A program made the translations under genes and the position numbers. The notes under the pieces are model-generated. The model was not told the origin of the DNA. It did not search any database and was given only the letters and a program-made list of their open reading frames with translations. This document shows positions 37,518 through 46,600 of a stretch of DNA of 64,000 bases, one piece after another; position 1 is the first letter of the stretch, and every line of letters begins with the position of its first letter. Source of the stretch: Picocystis sp. L7 (taxonomy: Eukaryota; Chlorophyta; Picocystophyceae; Picocystales; Picocystaceae); the NCBI GenBank assembly GCA_020975725.1, contig QXJR01000019.1, positions 186,001 through 250,000 of the forward strand, written 5' to 3'.

Positions 37518-40094
37518 ATGGAAGAGCTCACGCCCAGCAAGATCAACGCCAGATCCAGAGGAAACAGCGCAGTGCACCAAGCAGCCATGGCGGCCGCAGC
37601 CTGCATGGTGCTCAAAGAAGTGAACCGAAGGAAAGGGGAACCACAAGAGAAGGAAAACACGCCCAAACGACCACCCGGTTTCGACAAGGAACAATTCGTC
37701 GACGTGGACGTCGACGTGGACGTCGACGTGGAACTGGAAGGATACGAAGAACAAGGACAGGAACAAACAACACAACCCATGCAAGAAGAACGAACGCCGA
37801 TCAAGAACGCCTTGGAATTGGAAAAAGAAAACCTCCACGATGGAGATTCGCAAGATCAAGGGACCAAACCCTTGCATCCAACCCCGTGCAAGGAAGGTGG
37901 AGGACTCCACGAAGAACATCCTCTACGCCGCAGCGCGTCGCCGGCGAGGCCAGGAGCGAATCTGAACCATCCGAACCACTTGAGGGAGAGCCAAGTCAAT
38001 GTACGGCGAAGCTTCCAGGCGTGGCGCGATGCTCCTCCCAACCATTACCAGTCGTACGGGTTCCGGAGGTCCATCGACGTAGGGGGACGCTTCCGTCCTC
38101 GAGACCACCCCTTGCGGGCATCGAGGGCTTCTTCCATCATCTCTGGTGATGAAGGGGGAGCATACGAACGTGTGCATTGTTCAAGCTTGAATGAACGCAT
38201 GTTCCAGCGGGAACTGATGGATGTGCACTCGGAAATCGACAAGCTCCTGGGGTCCCTTCGTGCGGAACTGGAATACTGGAAGAGCGACTTTGAGTCCTTG
38301 CAGACGTTCTGGTCAGAGCTTGTGCAACCAGGATGTGCTGGTTCCGGCGACTTTTGCTCGCTATCCGAATTCATGCGAGAATTGGAAATGTTTCTTGAAG
38401 ACAAAGCAATCAACGAACAACGCCTGGAAGAACAGCTGATCACAGCAGAGGAAGACAGAAGCCATCTCTCCATGCTGTTGGAGGAGGCAGAGGCAGAAGT
38501 GAAATCCATCCATATCAAGGAATCCGCATTCCGTACAGAGAAGGCCAACCTCAAGGCTGCCACCAAGGCTGCAGAGATGGACCGGGACGGGCAAATCAGC
38601 AGATTGATGGAAGAGGTCGAATCCCTGAGTGCCAAACTTCAGAAGGCTAATGCAGATGCTACTGCCCAGCACTCTCAAGTCCACGAGCTTCAAAAAGCCC
38701 TGGGAATGAAAGAGGAGGAGCTGAGAGAAGTCTCCCAAGAGAAGGAAGATCTGGCAGTGGATGTTCAAGACTTCAAAGATGCCTTGACCAGACGCATGGA
38801 AAAGTTGTCGGCTGCTGAAACAGAACTGAAACAGGCAAAAACGATGATTCGCGAGAAAGAGAAGGAAAACGAAGAACTCCGCGTGAGCCTGGGATCAAAC
38901 GAGCGAGAGCTGAAGTTTGCCGAGGATGCTCTGAAACAACGGGAGAACCGAATCGCCGAGACCAAGCAGGAAGTTGCAGCTGCCTTAAAAGCAAAGCTGG
39001 ACCTTAAGGACGAGCTGGAGGCCAAGTCCCGTGCATTTGAGCTGCAAGAAGACAAAAAGTACGAGGTCGCAAGCCAGCTTGAATCAGCCTTATCCTCTCA
39101 GAACGCCTTGCAGTCTGAGCTTGCGAACCTGAGACAGCAGTTCAAGGACGCTCAGAAAGAAAACGAGTGCATGAGCAGAGAGGTCGCAAACCTGCAAGAG
39201 CAACTTCGTACTAAATCTGAAGAACTTACTTGTGCTCACTCAGCCCTGGACAAAGAGGTGGACGCAGGAGCTAAATTGAAGGATGAGATGCAGGTAGTAT
39301 CCCAAAATGTTCAGAGCCTCCAGGAAGAAATTTCCATGAAGGAAGCTGAAACGGAAAGTATAAAGGAGCTCAACAGTGCCTTGAAAGCACAGATGGACGA
39401 GCTCTGTTCGACCAGGGATGCTCAGGAATCTGCCTTGAGAGAAGAGGCACGTGTGCTGGAGGAAGAGTGCCATAACTTGATGCTAGCCTCTCAGAGCAGC
39501 AAGGCAGAGCTTGAACAGAGCCTCCGTCAAAAATACGAGCAGATGATGGCTGATGCTGAAGCGCACACGGAACAGATGCTTGCTGATCAAGTGAAAAAGC
39601 ATCAATCAGAGAAGGAGGAGCTTCAGAAGCAGGCAGATGCCAGATTGCAAGAAGAAAAAGCCCATTTTGACGAGACCAAGAGTTCTATGAGCCTGCAGTT
39701 CGAGACTCGAATCAACGAGTTGAAGGCTGGCTTTGCTGCAAGATTTGGTCAACAGGAAAAGGAGTTCCAGAAAAAGATGGCCAGTGAACTGGAGAATATG
39801 AAAGCCCTGCATGAGCAGGAAATGCAAACATGCTCCGAGGCAGCAGACATGCGCATTAAGCAGGAGGCCGAGAAGCGGTACAAGTATGAGTCATACTTGA
39901 AGCAAAAGGTGGAGAGAGCCATCCAAGAACATGCCCGTGCGTTGGAAGCAGATATGTCCACCCGCCTACGCCGCTTTGAGGAGGAGCAGATGGCTGTGTG
40001 TGAAGTGAAGAAGATGGTGGGTTCCCTCAGCAACCTGTGGGAGCCCACGCCGAAGAAGGCAGAAGAGGGAGATGGAAGTTCCCCTCGTGATTGA
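37518..40094 (+). CDS. Long coiled-coil protein of unknown function
   Basis: The 858-residue product has a disordered, polar N-terminus (1-230), including a run of alternating Val and Asp (about residues 65-78) from a tandem gtcgac/gtggac repeat. From about residue 235 to the end are heptad-rich helices dominated by Glu, Lys, Leu, Gln and Ala, predicted as a near-continuous coiled coil. Short recurring elements such as KEELREVSQEKEDL and LRTKSEELTCAH fit a structural filament or tether (golgin-, kinesin-tail- or centrosomal-type). No motor, GRIP or other domain was seen. It ends WEPTPKKAEEGDGSSPRD. ATG at 37518. Coiled-coil composition prevents a reliable family call by eye. Confidence 0.8.
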   Translation: MEELTPSKINARSRGNSAVHQAAMAAAACMVLKEVNRRKGEPQEKENTPKRPPGFDKEQFVDVDVDVDVDVELEGYEEQGQEQTTQPMQEERTPIKNALELEKENLHDGDSQDQGTKPLHPTPCKEGGGLHEEHPLRRSASPARPGANLNHPNHLRESQVNVRRSFQAWRDAPPNHYQSYGFRRSIDVGGRFRPRDHPLRASRASSIISGDEGGAYERVHCSSLNERMFQRELMDVHSEIDKLLGSLRAELEYWKSDFESLQTFWSELVQPGCAGSGDFCSLSEFMRELEMFLEDKAINEQRLEEQLITAEEDRSHLSMLLEEAEAEVKSIHIKESAFRTEKANLKAATKAAEMDRDGQISRLMEEVESLSAKLQKANADATAQHSQVHELQKALGMKEEELREVSQEKEDLAVDVQDFKDALTRRMEKLSAAETELKQAKTMIREKEKENEELRVSLGSNERELKFAEDALKQRENRIAETKQEVAAALKAKLDLKDELEAKSRAFELQEDKKYEVASQLESALSSQNALQSELANLRQQFKDAQKENECMSREVANLQEQLRTKSEELTCAHSALDKEVDAGAKLKDEMQVVSQNVQSLQEEISMKEAETESIKELNSALKAQMDELCSTRDAQESALREEARVLEEECHNLMLASQSSKAELEQSLRQKYEQMMADAEAHTEQMLADQVKKHQSEKEELQKQADARLQEEKAHFDETKSSMSLQFETRINELKAGFAARFGQQEKEFQKKMASELENMKALHEQEMQTCSEAADMRIKQEAEKRYKYESYLKQKVERAIQEHARALEADMSTRLRRFEEEQMAVCEVKKMVGSLSNLWEPTPKKAEEGDGSSPRD

Positions 40095-40188
40095 GGCCAT
40101 GCCCTGCAAGATTCCTTGGCCTAGAAGTGTCTGTGCTGTGAGAACACGTATTCCCTTTTTGCCTAGAAATTCTACCAATCAAGTCTCG

Positions 40189-40998
40189 TTAGGAGGTTCG
40201 CAGGATGATATGAGCCCCTGAATCGGACAGGAAAGGTTGGCTGATTTTTCCCACGGCCAAAGCAAACGCTTGCTCTTCAAACTGTGGTTGCATGGATCCC
40301 CTACTAAACTCTCCCAGATCTCCTCCCTTTTTTGCGCTGCTGCAATGGCTTTCTATCTTGGCGAGCTCTGTAAACGTTGCATGTCCGCCTAGGATATCCT
40401 CCCTCATCTTGGCCACCATCCTGAGCGCTTCTTCTTTAGTCCTGCTCACCACCTTTTCCTTCCATGAGGACGGCCTGCGCGAATCCTTGTGTTTGACCAG
40501 GATGTGCGAGCACCTCACTACCGCTTCTTTCTTCCCCTCGCTTTTGTCCTGCGGTTGTTGTTCGGGTTGCTTCGGAGTTTTCTTCTGCAACGTTTCACGC
40601 TTGGTTTCTGCACCGTGTTCGGAAGCAGATTGCCGGTTGCCATGCAGATGCACCACGTACAGGGCTTGTGCATGTCCCAGCTGCACTTTGCTCCCGTCTT
40701 TGAGTCTTGTGGGTTTGTGTGCCTCCACAGGTTCACCGTCCATCTTGGTGCCATGTGTGGCTTTCAGGTCGATGAGGTACAACCTGCCGTTCCGATGATG
40801 CACTATGGCGGCATGCGTTCGAGAGACGCCTCGATCGTCCACGGCCACGTCCACCGCCGAAGCGTCTCTTCCCAGCACGACGTGGGACCTTCCTTCCAGG
40901 TCGATGCGCGACTGCACCCGTCCCGACGCGTCGCACACGTCCAAGGACAGGTGCACCTGCGGCGGAGCTTCCCACCTGGGACTTGTGAACGGCGGCAT
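40189..40998 (-). CDS. FHA-domain parvulin (Pin1-type peptidyl-prolyl isomerase)
   Basis: The 269-residue protein joins an FHA domain (about 15-105: VVLGRDASAVDVAV, SRTHAAIVHH, then LKATHGTKMDG) to a Pin1-type parvulin domain (about 155-269) via a Lys/Gln/Glu-rich linker. The parvulin part keeps the phosphate-binding loop KHKDSRRPSSW, the catalytic Cys region SHCSSAKKGGDLGEFSRG, MQPQFEEQAFAL and DSGAHIILRTS. It should therefore isomerise phospho-Ser/Thr-Pro bonds, with the FHA domain taking the phosphothreonine-binding place of the animal WW domain. A similar FHA-parvulin is known in trypanosomes (Par42); plant Pin1 lacks any such extension. The ATG at 40998 sits just before the FHA fold; 41076 is an alternative. 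Probably nuclear. Confidence 0.9.
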   Translation of the reverse strand: MPPFTSPRWEAPPQVHLSLDVCDASGRVQSRIDLEGRSHVVLGRDASAVDVAVDDRGVSRTHAAIVHHRNGRLYLIDLKATHGTKMDGEPVEAHKPTRLKDGSKVQLGHAQALYVVHLHGNRQSASEHGAETKRETLQKKTPKQPEQQPQDKSEGKKEAVVRCSHILVKHKDSRRPSSWKEKVVSRTKEEALRMVAKMREDILGGHATFTELAKIESHCSSAKKGGDLGEFSRGSMQPQFEEQAFALAVGKISQPFLSDSGAHIILRTS

Positions 40999-42066
40999 GT
41001 CGTCTTGTCGATCAAACGTGCGCGCCTGTTGTGCCGCGAAGCTGTTGCCACAACTGAAAAAGTGATCAACTTGCATTCCATCCCAGCCCATTCCATCCCA
41101 GGGACCGTCTTCCTTTTGAAACCAGGCATGAACAAGGATGGGTTTGCCATTAGAGGACCTCTGGGTGGGGTGCTTGTGCAACCTGTCTCTGAGGAAGGCA
41201 TCGCAAGCCCTTTGTTTCGTGGTTGGACAACCCAAGTGGTGGGGGCGTTTTACGCACCGCAAACTGCACAACAATGGGACGATGGGCTTTCCTGCGGTGT
41301 TGCTGTCCCTCCGCCCACACGTCGAGGGTTTGTTGGAACGATAACGGACGGGAGGGTGGTGCAGCAATGCCATCGAGTTACGGCGTTGTTGCCACTTTAA
41401 CCTCTTCCCATTCCTAGACGGGCTGCCGCAAAGACAACCTGCCCAAAACGTACAATTCGGTCCATCGATGCGACCGTGGCATGCGTTCCCACCCGGTGCA
41501 AGAATTCTCGATGGGGTTGGCTAGATGCCGCTTGATGATCCCTCGGTGTAACGCTTGGTCACCCACATCCACACAATTTTTGAGCACGCACACGCGCCAC
41601 TTGGAGAACTCCACCAGGGTCTTGCAACCATGCACGTAGGCCTTGGACCACCACTTGTGGCAGGGATTCGTCCAACCGATCAAGAACAAATTGTCCTCGT
41701 GGTACAACGCATGGCCAATACCATGGAGGAAAACCATGCGTACCAAGTGCTTTACAGTCCCTCATGTACTTGACGATCCTTTCGCCTACAGAGCATCGCA
41801 TGCTAGGATCTCCTTCCCGGGGTTGTTGCTTCATCGTCTCCTTCTCGGATTGGTGCCTTCCTGTGCAGAATTCCCCACGATGGCCTACCTGGCATTGCTC
41901 GTGGCGGTGGCCTCGTGTCTCGTCATTCGATTCTCGCCTCTTTCCTTTCCCTGGCTGTCCATGGGATTCGTTCGGATGAAGTGGTCGAGTTAACCTCGTG
42001 AAAGGGAACAGGAGGGGTGTGGAGGGGCCAGACAGTCATTGGCAACAGACGAGGAAACGAGTGGTC
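40999..42066. other. Divergent intergenic region, FHA-parvulin / mitochondrial carrier
   Basis: Next to the parvulin start is a short tandem of CCCATTCCATCCCAG-like units (41073-41101). From about 41410 to 41750 on the minus strand there is a 110-codon frame with protein-like composition (WTNPCHKWWSKAYVHGCKTL) that I could not assign; it may be a remnant of a mobile element. At 41881-41993 a short Met-initiated hydrophobic frame on plus is possible but unsupported. Confidence 0.4.
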
Positions 42067-42936
42067 ATGGACACGCGCACCTCCGTGTTGGAACGATTGG
42101 CGCTCACGGGGATGGCCGCGAGCGTGGCCGAGTCCGTCACGTTCCCCGTGGACATGACGAAGACGCGGATGCAGCTGCACCCGGAGAGGACGACGAGCTG
42201 GAACATGGCCGCACGCATCGCCAAGGACGAAGGTGTGGTGGGATTCTATCGGGGTCTCTCGCCAGCGCTGTTGCGACACTGCGTGTACACGAGCCTCAGG
42301 ATCGTCATCTACGAACAAATGAGGGAAGCGTTGGCCACCGAAGGAGAAGAGAGCCTGCCTCTGTACAAGCGAGCCTTCGCAGGCGCGTCCGCAGGAGTCC
42401 TTGGACAGGCCGTGGCCTCACCGACGGATCTCGTCAAAGTGCGGATGCAGGCCGATGGGAGGAGAGTGGTACAAGGATTGAAACCTCGATACGGAGGACT
42501 GAGCGACGCCATGCGCACCATCGTAAAAGAGGAAGGTGTGAGGGGACTGTACAAAGGACTGGGACCCAACCTCTACCGCGCAGGTTTGGTGAACCTGGGA
42601 GAACTCACCACTTACGACACGGCCAAGCGTTATCTGCTGGACAAAGGATGGAAGGATAACCTGACAACCCACACTACCTCCGCTATCGTTTCTGGATTCT
42701 TTGCCACGGCATTCTCCTGCCCTGCGGACGTGGTGAAGTCTCGCATCATGGCAGCAGATGCGCAAGGAAAATACAGCGGAACTATCGATTGTCTTGTGAA
42801 GACGGTGCGTCATGAAGGAGTGTCTGCCTTGTACAAAGGTTTTTTCCCCAGTTGGGCGAGATTGGGACCTTTCCAGTTCACGTTCTGGGTCGTCTACGAG
42901 CAGCTGAGACACGTTCTCGGCATGAAGGGATTCTAG
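42067..42936 (+). CDS. Mitochondrial carrier (UCP/dicarboxylate-carrier group)
   Basis: The 289-residue inner-membrane carrier has three repeats, each with the Px[DE]xx[KR] signature: PVDMTKTRMQ, PTDLVKVRMQ and PADVVKSRIM, and downstream glycine motifs such as EGVVGFYRG, EGVRGLYKG and EGVSALYKG. The loop pieces (HCVYTSLRIVIYEQMRE, NLGELTTYDTAKRYLL, ARLGPFQFTFWVVYEQLR) resemble the UCP4/UCP5 and plant PUMP/dicarboxylate-carrier branch, which exchanges dicarboxylates, aspartate and phosphate. ATG at 42067 gives a short N-terminus, as usual. The exact substrate cannot be fixed by eye; assignment to the SLC25 family is certain. Confidence 0.9.
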   Translation: MDTRTSVLERLALTGMAASVAESVTFPVDMTKTRMQLHPERTTSWNMAARIAKDEGVVGFYRGLSPALLRHCVYTSLRIVIYEQMREALATEGEESLPLYKRAFAGASAGVLGQAVASPTDLVKVRMQADGRRVVQGLKPRYGGLSDAMRTIVKEEGVRGLYKGLGPNLYRAGLVNLGELTTYDTAKRYLLDKGWKDNLTTHTTSAIVSGFFATAFSCPADVVKSRIMAADAQGKYSGTIDCLVKTVRHEGVSALYKGFFPSWARLGPFQFTFWVVYEQLRHVLGMKGF

Positions 42937-43191
42937 CAGGCGTGGGAATCGTTTTTCTCTTCATTCTTCCCATTCTTAGGCAATGCATGACGTGCTCATC
43001 TACGAGAAACTATGCTGCGCGGGGCTCTGCATTGGAAACTGCCTAATGGAAGGCAGCTGCATTTTGGTTACAGGTTAGCAATAGAAATTATCGAACAAAG
43101 GTACAAGGAGGGAATCGTGTACACTACCATACAATGCCCATTCTTTTCTTTCCGACAGGTCTGCCTGTGCAGGCACTGCATCTCTCTCTTT

Positions 43192-43584
43192 CTATTCTGA
43201 TTCGACAACTAGCGTTTCTGCATCGATGTTTTTCCAGAATTGGACCATTTTGGAATCTATCTTGGTACCGGAGGGCCCCCTCGCGTCGAAGCTCATTGAA
43301 GCCGATTGCGAGCTCCGACTCGGGCTCGACTGGTTTTCCTTATTCGGGGATTCGCCAAAGTCCAAAACTCTGCTGCACTTGGATTTCTGCCTGTTCGTGT
43401 CAGCAGTGAGCGGTCGATTTCTCTTCTTGGCCTTCCTGTGGTAGACGGTGATGACTTCTGGCGTGATTCTTTGATCGCTGGGCCACGTTCCTGGCCCTCC
43501 CGGCACCACCGAAGGTCCCTGTGGCGTCTCTGGATCCCTCCTTCGTCTCTTGAGGCTCCTCGAACGCGTGCAAGGGCCTTCCAT
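43192..43584 (-). CDS. Small nuclear-like protein with KEN box (possible sororin-like)
   Basis: The 130-residue basic protein has an Arg/Lys cluster (SLKRRRRD, near 10-17) likely to be a nuclear signal, Pro-directed Ser/Thr sites, ITVYHRKAKKRNRPL, a KEN box in SPNKENQSSP (the classic APC/C degron), and a conserved-looking acidic end KMVQFWKNIDAETLVVESE. A KEN degron with a short C-terminal F/W..D..LVVE block resembles sororin, the cohesin protector, but the resemblance is weak and is inference. Other small cell-cycle regulators are equally possible. ATG at 43584. It is divergent from the RING gene about 1 kb away. Confidence 0.55.
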   Translation of the reverse strand: MEGPCTRSRSLKRRRRDPETPQGPSVVPGGPGTWPSDQRITPEVITVYHRKAKKRNRPLTADTNRQKSKCSRVLDFGESPNKENQSSPSRSSQSASMSFDARGPSGTKIDSKMVQFWKNIDAETLVVESE

Positions 43585-44579
43585 GCTGCGCCGACGCGCG
43601 TCTGTCGGTGCCAGTTCGTGCGTCCAGGCTGGCGCGAATGAGCACCTCCCCCTCCCTCGCCAGTGGGTCCCCTCCCCCGATCCCTAAACTCGGCGTTAAC
43701 CGAAAGGAGGGTGAGGCGGGGAGGGAGAGGTTTACGGTGAACTCCAGGGGGGTGGAGAGCCAGTAGGTTCGATCGGTTGGATCCGAGGGGAACGTAGAGC
43801 GAGGTGCGAGACGTCCCAGTGCTGGGCAGAAAGGATCGAACACGTGCTCGGGAAGGATGCAATCCGGCTGGAGGTGGAGCAAGTGCGATTCCAGGGGATC
43901 GAAGCGGCCGCAGAAAGACGAGCAGCAGTCGTTGGACGGGACGCCAGACCCCGTCCGGACAGATCGGGGGTACGGGAACCACGTGCTCGGCGCATTCGCA
44001 GGCGGACCGACCTCCCGACGAGGTCCTGCTCCGACCGTTTCACCACGTCCACCGTGGGCATGGATCCCATGCCGCTTTCCATGCTCGCTGTTCGCGTTGC
44101 CACGCGCCTCGTGTCCGTCCCTTCTCTCGTCGGTTCTGGCTCAGGGAAGCATCTCCTCGTAAACTCGTCCGAGGTTGGACCTGTCCGTCCCGGGTTCTCG
44201 GACGGAACGACGGCCTCCTCAGGCTCCTGCCCGTCGGACGGTCCGAGAACCTTCCGAGACGCGCCCCTGTCAGCTTCTCACGCGACGGTTCGGAACGTCC
44301 GAGAAACGCTACGGAACCGTGACGAGCCCCCGGGACGAGAGAATATTCGATGACTTCCACCCAGGACCCAGTCTGTGGCAGATCACGATTCGACACGTGG
44401 TCGTGCGCGTGCTGCGCATGCTGCGCCTGCTGCGTGGAGGAGGGAAAGCGCGAGGTTGGGCTTCGAGCGCGTGCGTGCAGCTTCCAAGGTGCACTGATCC
44501 GAGTGGCAGGAGCCGTAAGAGAGGAAAAAACGAGACGTGCATGCGGCTTGCCTGAGGTAAGCAGTCCGTCTTGGTGAGT
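43585..44579. other. Divergent intergenic region, KEN-box protein / RING protein
   Basis: About 1 kb with long overlapping frames on both strands but no codon bias or recognisable domain. Contains GGCGTTAACCGAAAGGAGGG at about 43692-43711. A run of TGC/CGC steps lies at 44402-44442 (GTGCTGCGCATGCTGCGCC). Confidence 0.4.
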
Positions 44580-45167
44580 ATGAGCGACTCGGAAGTCGAG
44601 GACGACCTACTGGATCCGGCTTTGGCATGCCCCATCTGTCACGGTGTGTACAAGAATCCGCTGTCAGCCAGCTGCTGTGGTAACAGCTTCTGCAAAGCCT
44701 GCCTCGAAGAGGCGTTGATGGTGCGGGACTGCTGTCCCATGTGCCGAACTCCACTCGTCGGAAGCACCATAGACACCATCACACCCAACAGGGCCCTCGA
44801 ATCGTTCATCGAAACGGTCAGAATTTCCGGTGTGCTGCAGCACAAGAATAAAGGCGTTAAAGAAGGGAAGGAAGAGAGGAACTCCTTGCACAAACTGCTG
44901 TGCAGATGCAGCACGTGGTCTGTCTGCGTCCGGTTGTGCAATTTTGTAGGTGGGAAGAGGGGGTTGGAACTGTTGAGATACACGAGGCAGCAATTCTATC
45001 TGCCGCGACAGAGCTTCGAGACAATTCGATGCCTTTTCTACATCCTTTTGGTGTGTCTGGTCATTGTGTTTCTCAGGGTCAACGAGCAAGACTGGGCATC
45101 CAGACAGAAATACCTGTCGCACAGGTCGGATGGCCTGAAGTCAGTTGGGCAGGGAAACGGAACCTAG
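44580..45167 (+). CDS. RING-type membrane E3 ligase-like protein
   Basis: The 195-residue protein has an N-terminal RING finger (about 19-62): CPIC, then SASCCGNSFCKAC, then CCPMC. The His usually found in the CGH motif is Asn (CGNSFC), so zinc ligation must differ or an adjacent Cys is used. A central basic stretch follows, then one hydrophobic helix near residues 157-172 (CLFYILLVCLVIVFL) and a short polar tail, so it is probably a tail-anchored ubiquitin ligase. ATG at 44580; a TTG frame opening nine bases earlier is rejected. Its stop is 111 bp from the HslU stop on the other strand. Target unknown. Confidence 0.72.
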   Translation: MSDSEVEDDLLDPALACPICHGVYKNPLSASCCGNSFCKACLEEALMVRDCCPMCRTPLVGSTIDTITPNRALESFIETVRISGVLQHKNKGVKEGKEERNSLHKLLCRCSTWSVCVRLCNFVGGKRGLELLRYTRQQFYLPRQSFETIRCLFYILLVCLVIVFLRVNEQDWASRQKYLSHRSDGLKSVGQGNGT

Positions 45168-45277
45168 AGGATGTTGTACATACACATGGAAGTCTGGTTA
45201 CATCTGGACGGGAATTGATTGCAGCCTGTCGAGGTGGCGCAAAGCTTCCACACGATACTCAATTACTCGCCGTTTGC

Positions 45278-46600
45278 CTACAAAACATACTTGCTGATGT
45301 CTGTCCTGGTCAACATGTCCCCTATCACCTTCCGGACGTCATCCCTGTCGATCTTGTACAGCAACTCTCCATTACCACCACCCACGTGGTATTCAGAAAC
45401 TCTCTCTGGTGCATGAAAACTTATGTCCTCAACAATCCGCTCCATGACGGTGTGAAGCCTTCTGGCACCAATGTTGTCGACAGACAGATTAACTTCTGCA
45501 GCCACAGAGGCTATCTCTTGCAAGGCCTCTGGAGTGAATTCAAGGTGAACACCCTCTGTTGCAAGCAGCTCTTGCTGCTGTCTCACCATGTTGAACTCCG
45601 GTTCAGTCAGAATCCTTAGTAAATCTTCTTGGGACAACCCTTTCAACTCCACCCGGATGGGCAACCGCCCTTGAAGCTCCGCCATCATGTCAGAGGGTTT
45701 GCAGGAGTGAAAGGCACCAGATGCAATGAAAAGAATGTGATCCGTGTTGACGTTCCCATACTTGGTGGATATTGTGGAGCCCTCAATGATGGGAAGCAGG
45801 TCCCGCTGCACACCTTCGCTGGACGCATCTGCACCTGTCCTCGATTCGGGACTGGACACAATCTTGTCGATCTCGTCAATAAAAACGATGCCATCACTTT
45901 CAGCAGCAGCGATGGCATCTTTGGCAATGGAGTCACTGCTCATCAGCCTCTCCATTTCCACTTCCTCGAGTATGGGCCGGCACTCCGACACCAGCATGCG
46001 GTGCTTCTCTGTGTTTCTCCGTCCAAACATCTTGTCCACCTTTATCACTAGTTCTTGAAGTGCCATCTGACCTCCTTGTGAATCTATTTGCATCCTACCA
46101 CCCTGATGAGGCAGTTCGACTTCGATCGACCTGTCATCGAGCTGGCCTGCTCGATAAAGGTTCCTAAAGGTTTCTCTGGTATTGGTGTCTGCTTCCTCTC
46201 CAGTGAGGATGTCCAGGATTTTCTCCTCCACAATGCCTTCCACTTGCGTAGAAACCTTTGCTCTGAGCTTGGCCCGCTGCAGAACAATCGCATTGTCCAC
46301 CAGATCGCGGATGATCTGATCGACGTCTCTTCCATGGAATCCCACTTCCGTGAATTTCGTCGCCTCGACTTTGACGAAAGGTGCGTCGGCAAGCTTGGCA
46401 AGTCTGCGTGCGATCTCGGTTTTCCCGCAACCGGTCGGTCCAATCATGAGGATGTTTTTCGGGACGACCTCCTCGCTCATCGGCGGTCCGATTCGGTGTC
46501 TTCTCCAACGATTGCGCAGCGCAACCGCCACAGCGCGCTTGGCATCTGCTTGTCCTACGATGAAGCGGTCCAACAACTGCACGACTCTGGCAGGCGACAT
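45278..46600 (-). CDS. HSLU: HslU (ClpY) AAA+ ATPase of an HslUV protease
   Basis: The unfoldase that feeds substrates to the HslV peptidase; in eukaryotes it is mitochondrial where retained. The 440-residue product is colinear with bacterial HslU (443 in E. coli): FIVGQADAKRAVAVALRNRWRR split over the N-terminus, Walker A GPTGCGKTE, Walker B IVFIDEIDKI, a full intermediate domain (about 105-225), the sensor region IGARRLHTVMERI and the C-terminal tail DISKYVL, which docks into HslV. The pore loop reads GFHG instead of GYVG, which is unusual. ATG at 46600 matches the bacterial start. A stop lies about 80 bp upstream in frame, so any mitochondrial presequence must come from an upstream exon. 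HslV is not in this window. Confidence 0.93.
   Translation of the reverse strand: MSPARVVQLLDRFIVGQADAKRAVAVALRNRWRRHRIGPPMSEEVVPKNILMIGPTGCGKTEIARRLAKLADAPFVKVEATKFTEVGFHGRDVDQIIRDLVDNAIVLQRAKLRAKVSTQVEGIVEEKILDILTGEEADTNTRETFRNLYRAGQLDDRSIEVELPHQGGRMQIDSQGGQMALQELVIKVDKMFGRRNTEKHRMLVSECRPILEEVEMERLMSSDSIAKDAIAAAESDGIVFIDEIDKIVSSPESRTGADASSEGVQRDLLPIIEGSTISTKYGNVNTDHILFIASGAFHSCKPSDMMAELQGRLPIRVELKGLSQEDLLRILTEPEFNMVRQQQELLATEGVHLEFTPEALQEIASVAAEVNLSVDNIGARRLHTVMERIVEDISFHAPERVSEYHVGGGNGELLYKIDRDDVRKVIGDMLTRTDISKYVL

Noticed and set aside
41881-41993. Short hydrophobic frame (38 codons) before the mitochondrial carrier
   Set aside because: Too short, no homology recognised, and it lies in the carrier's 5' region.
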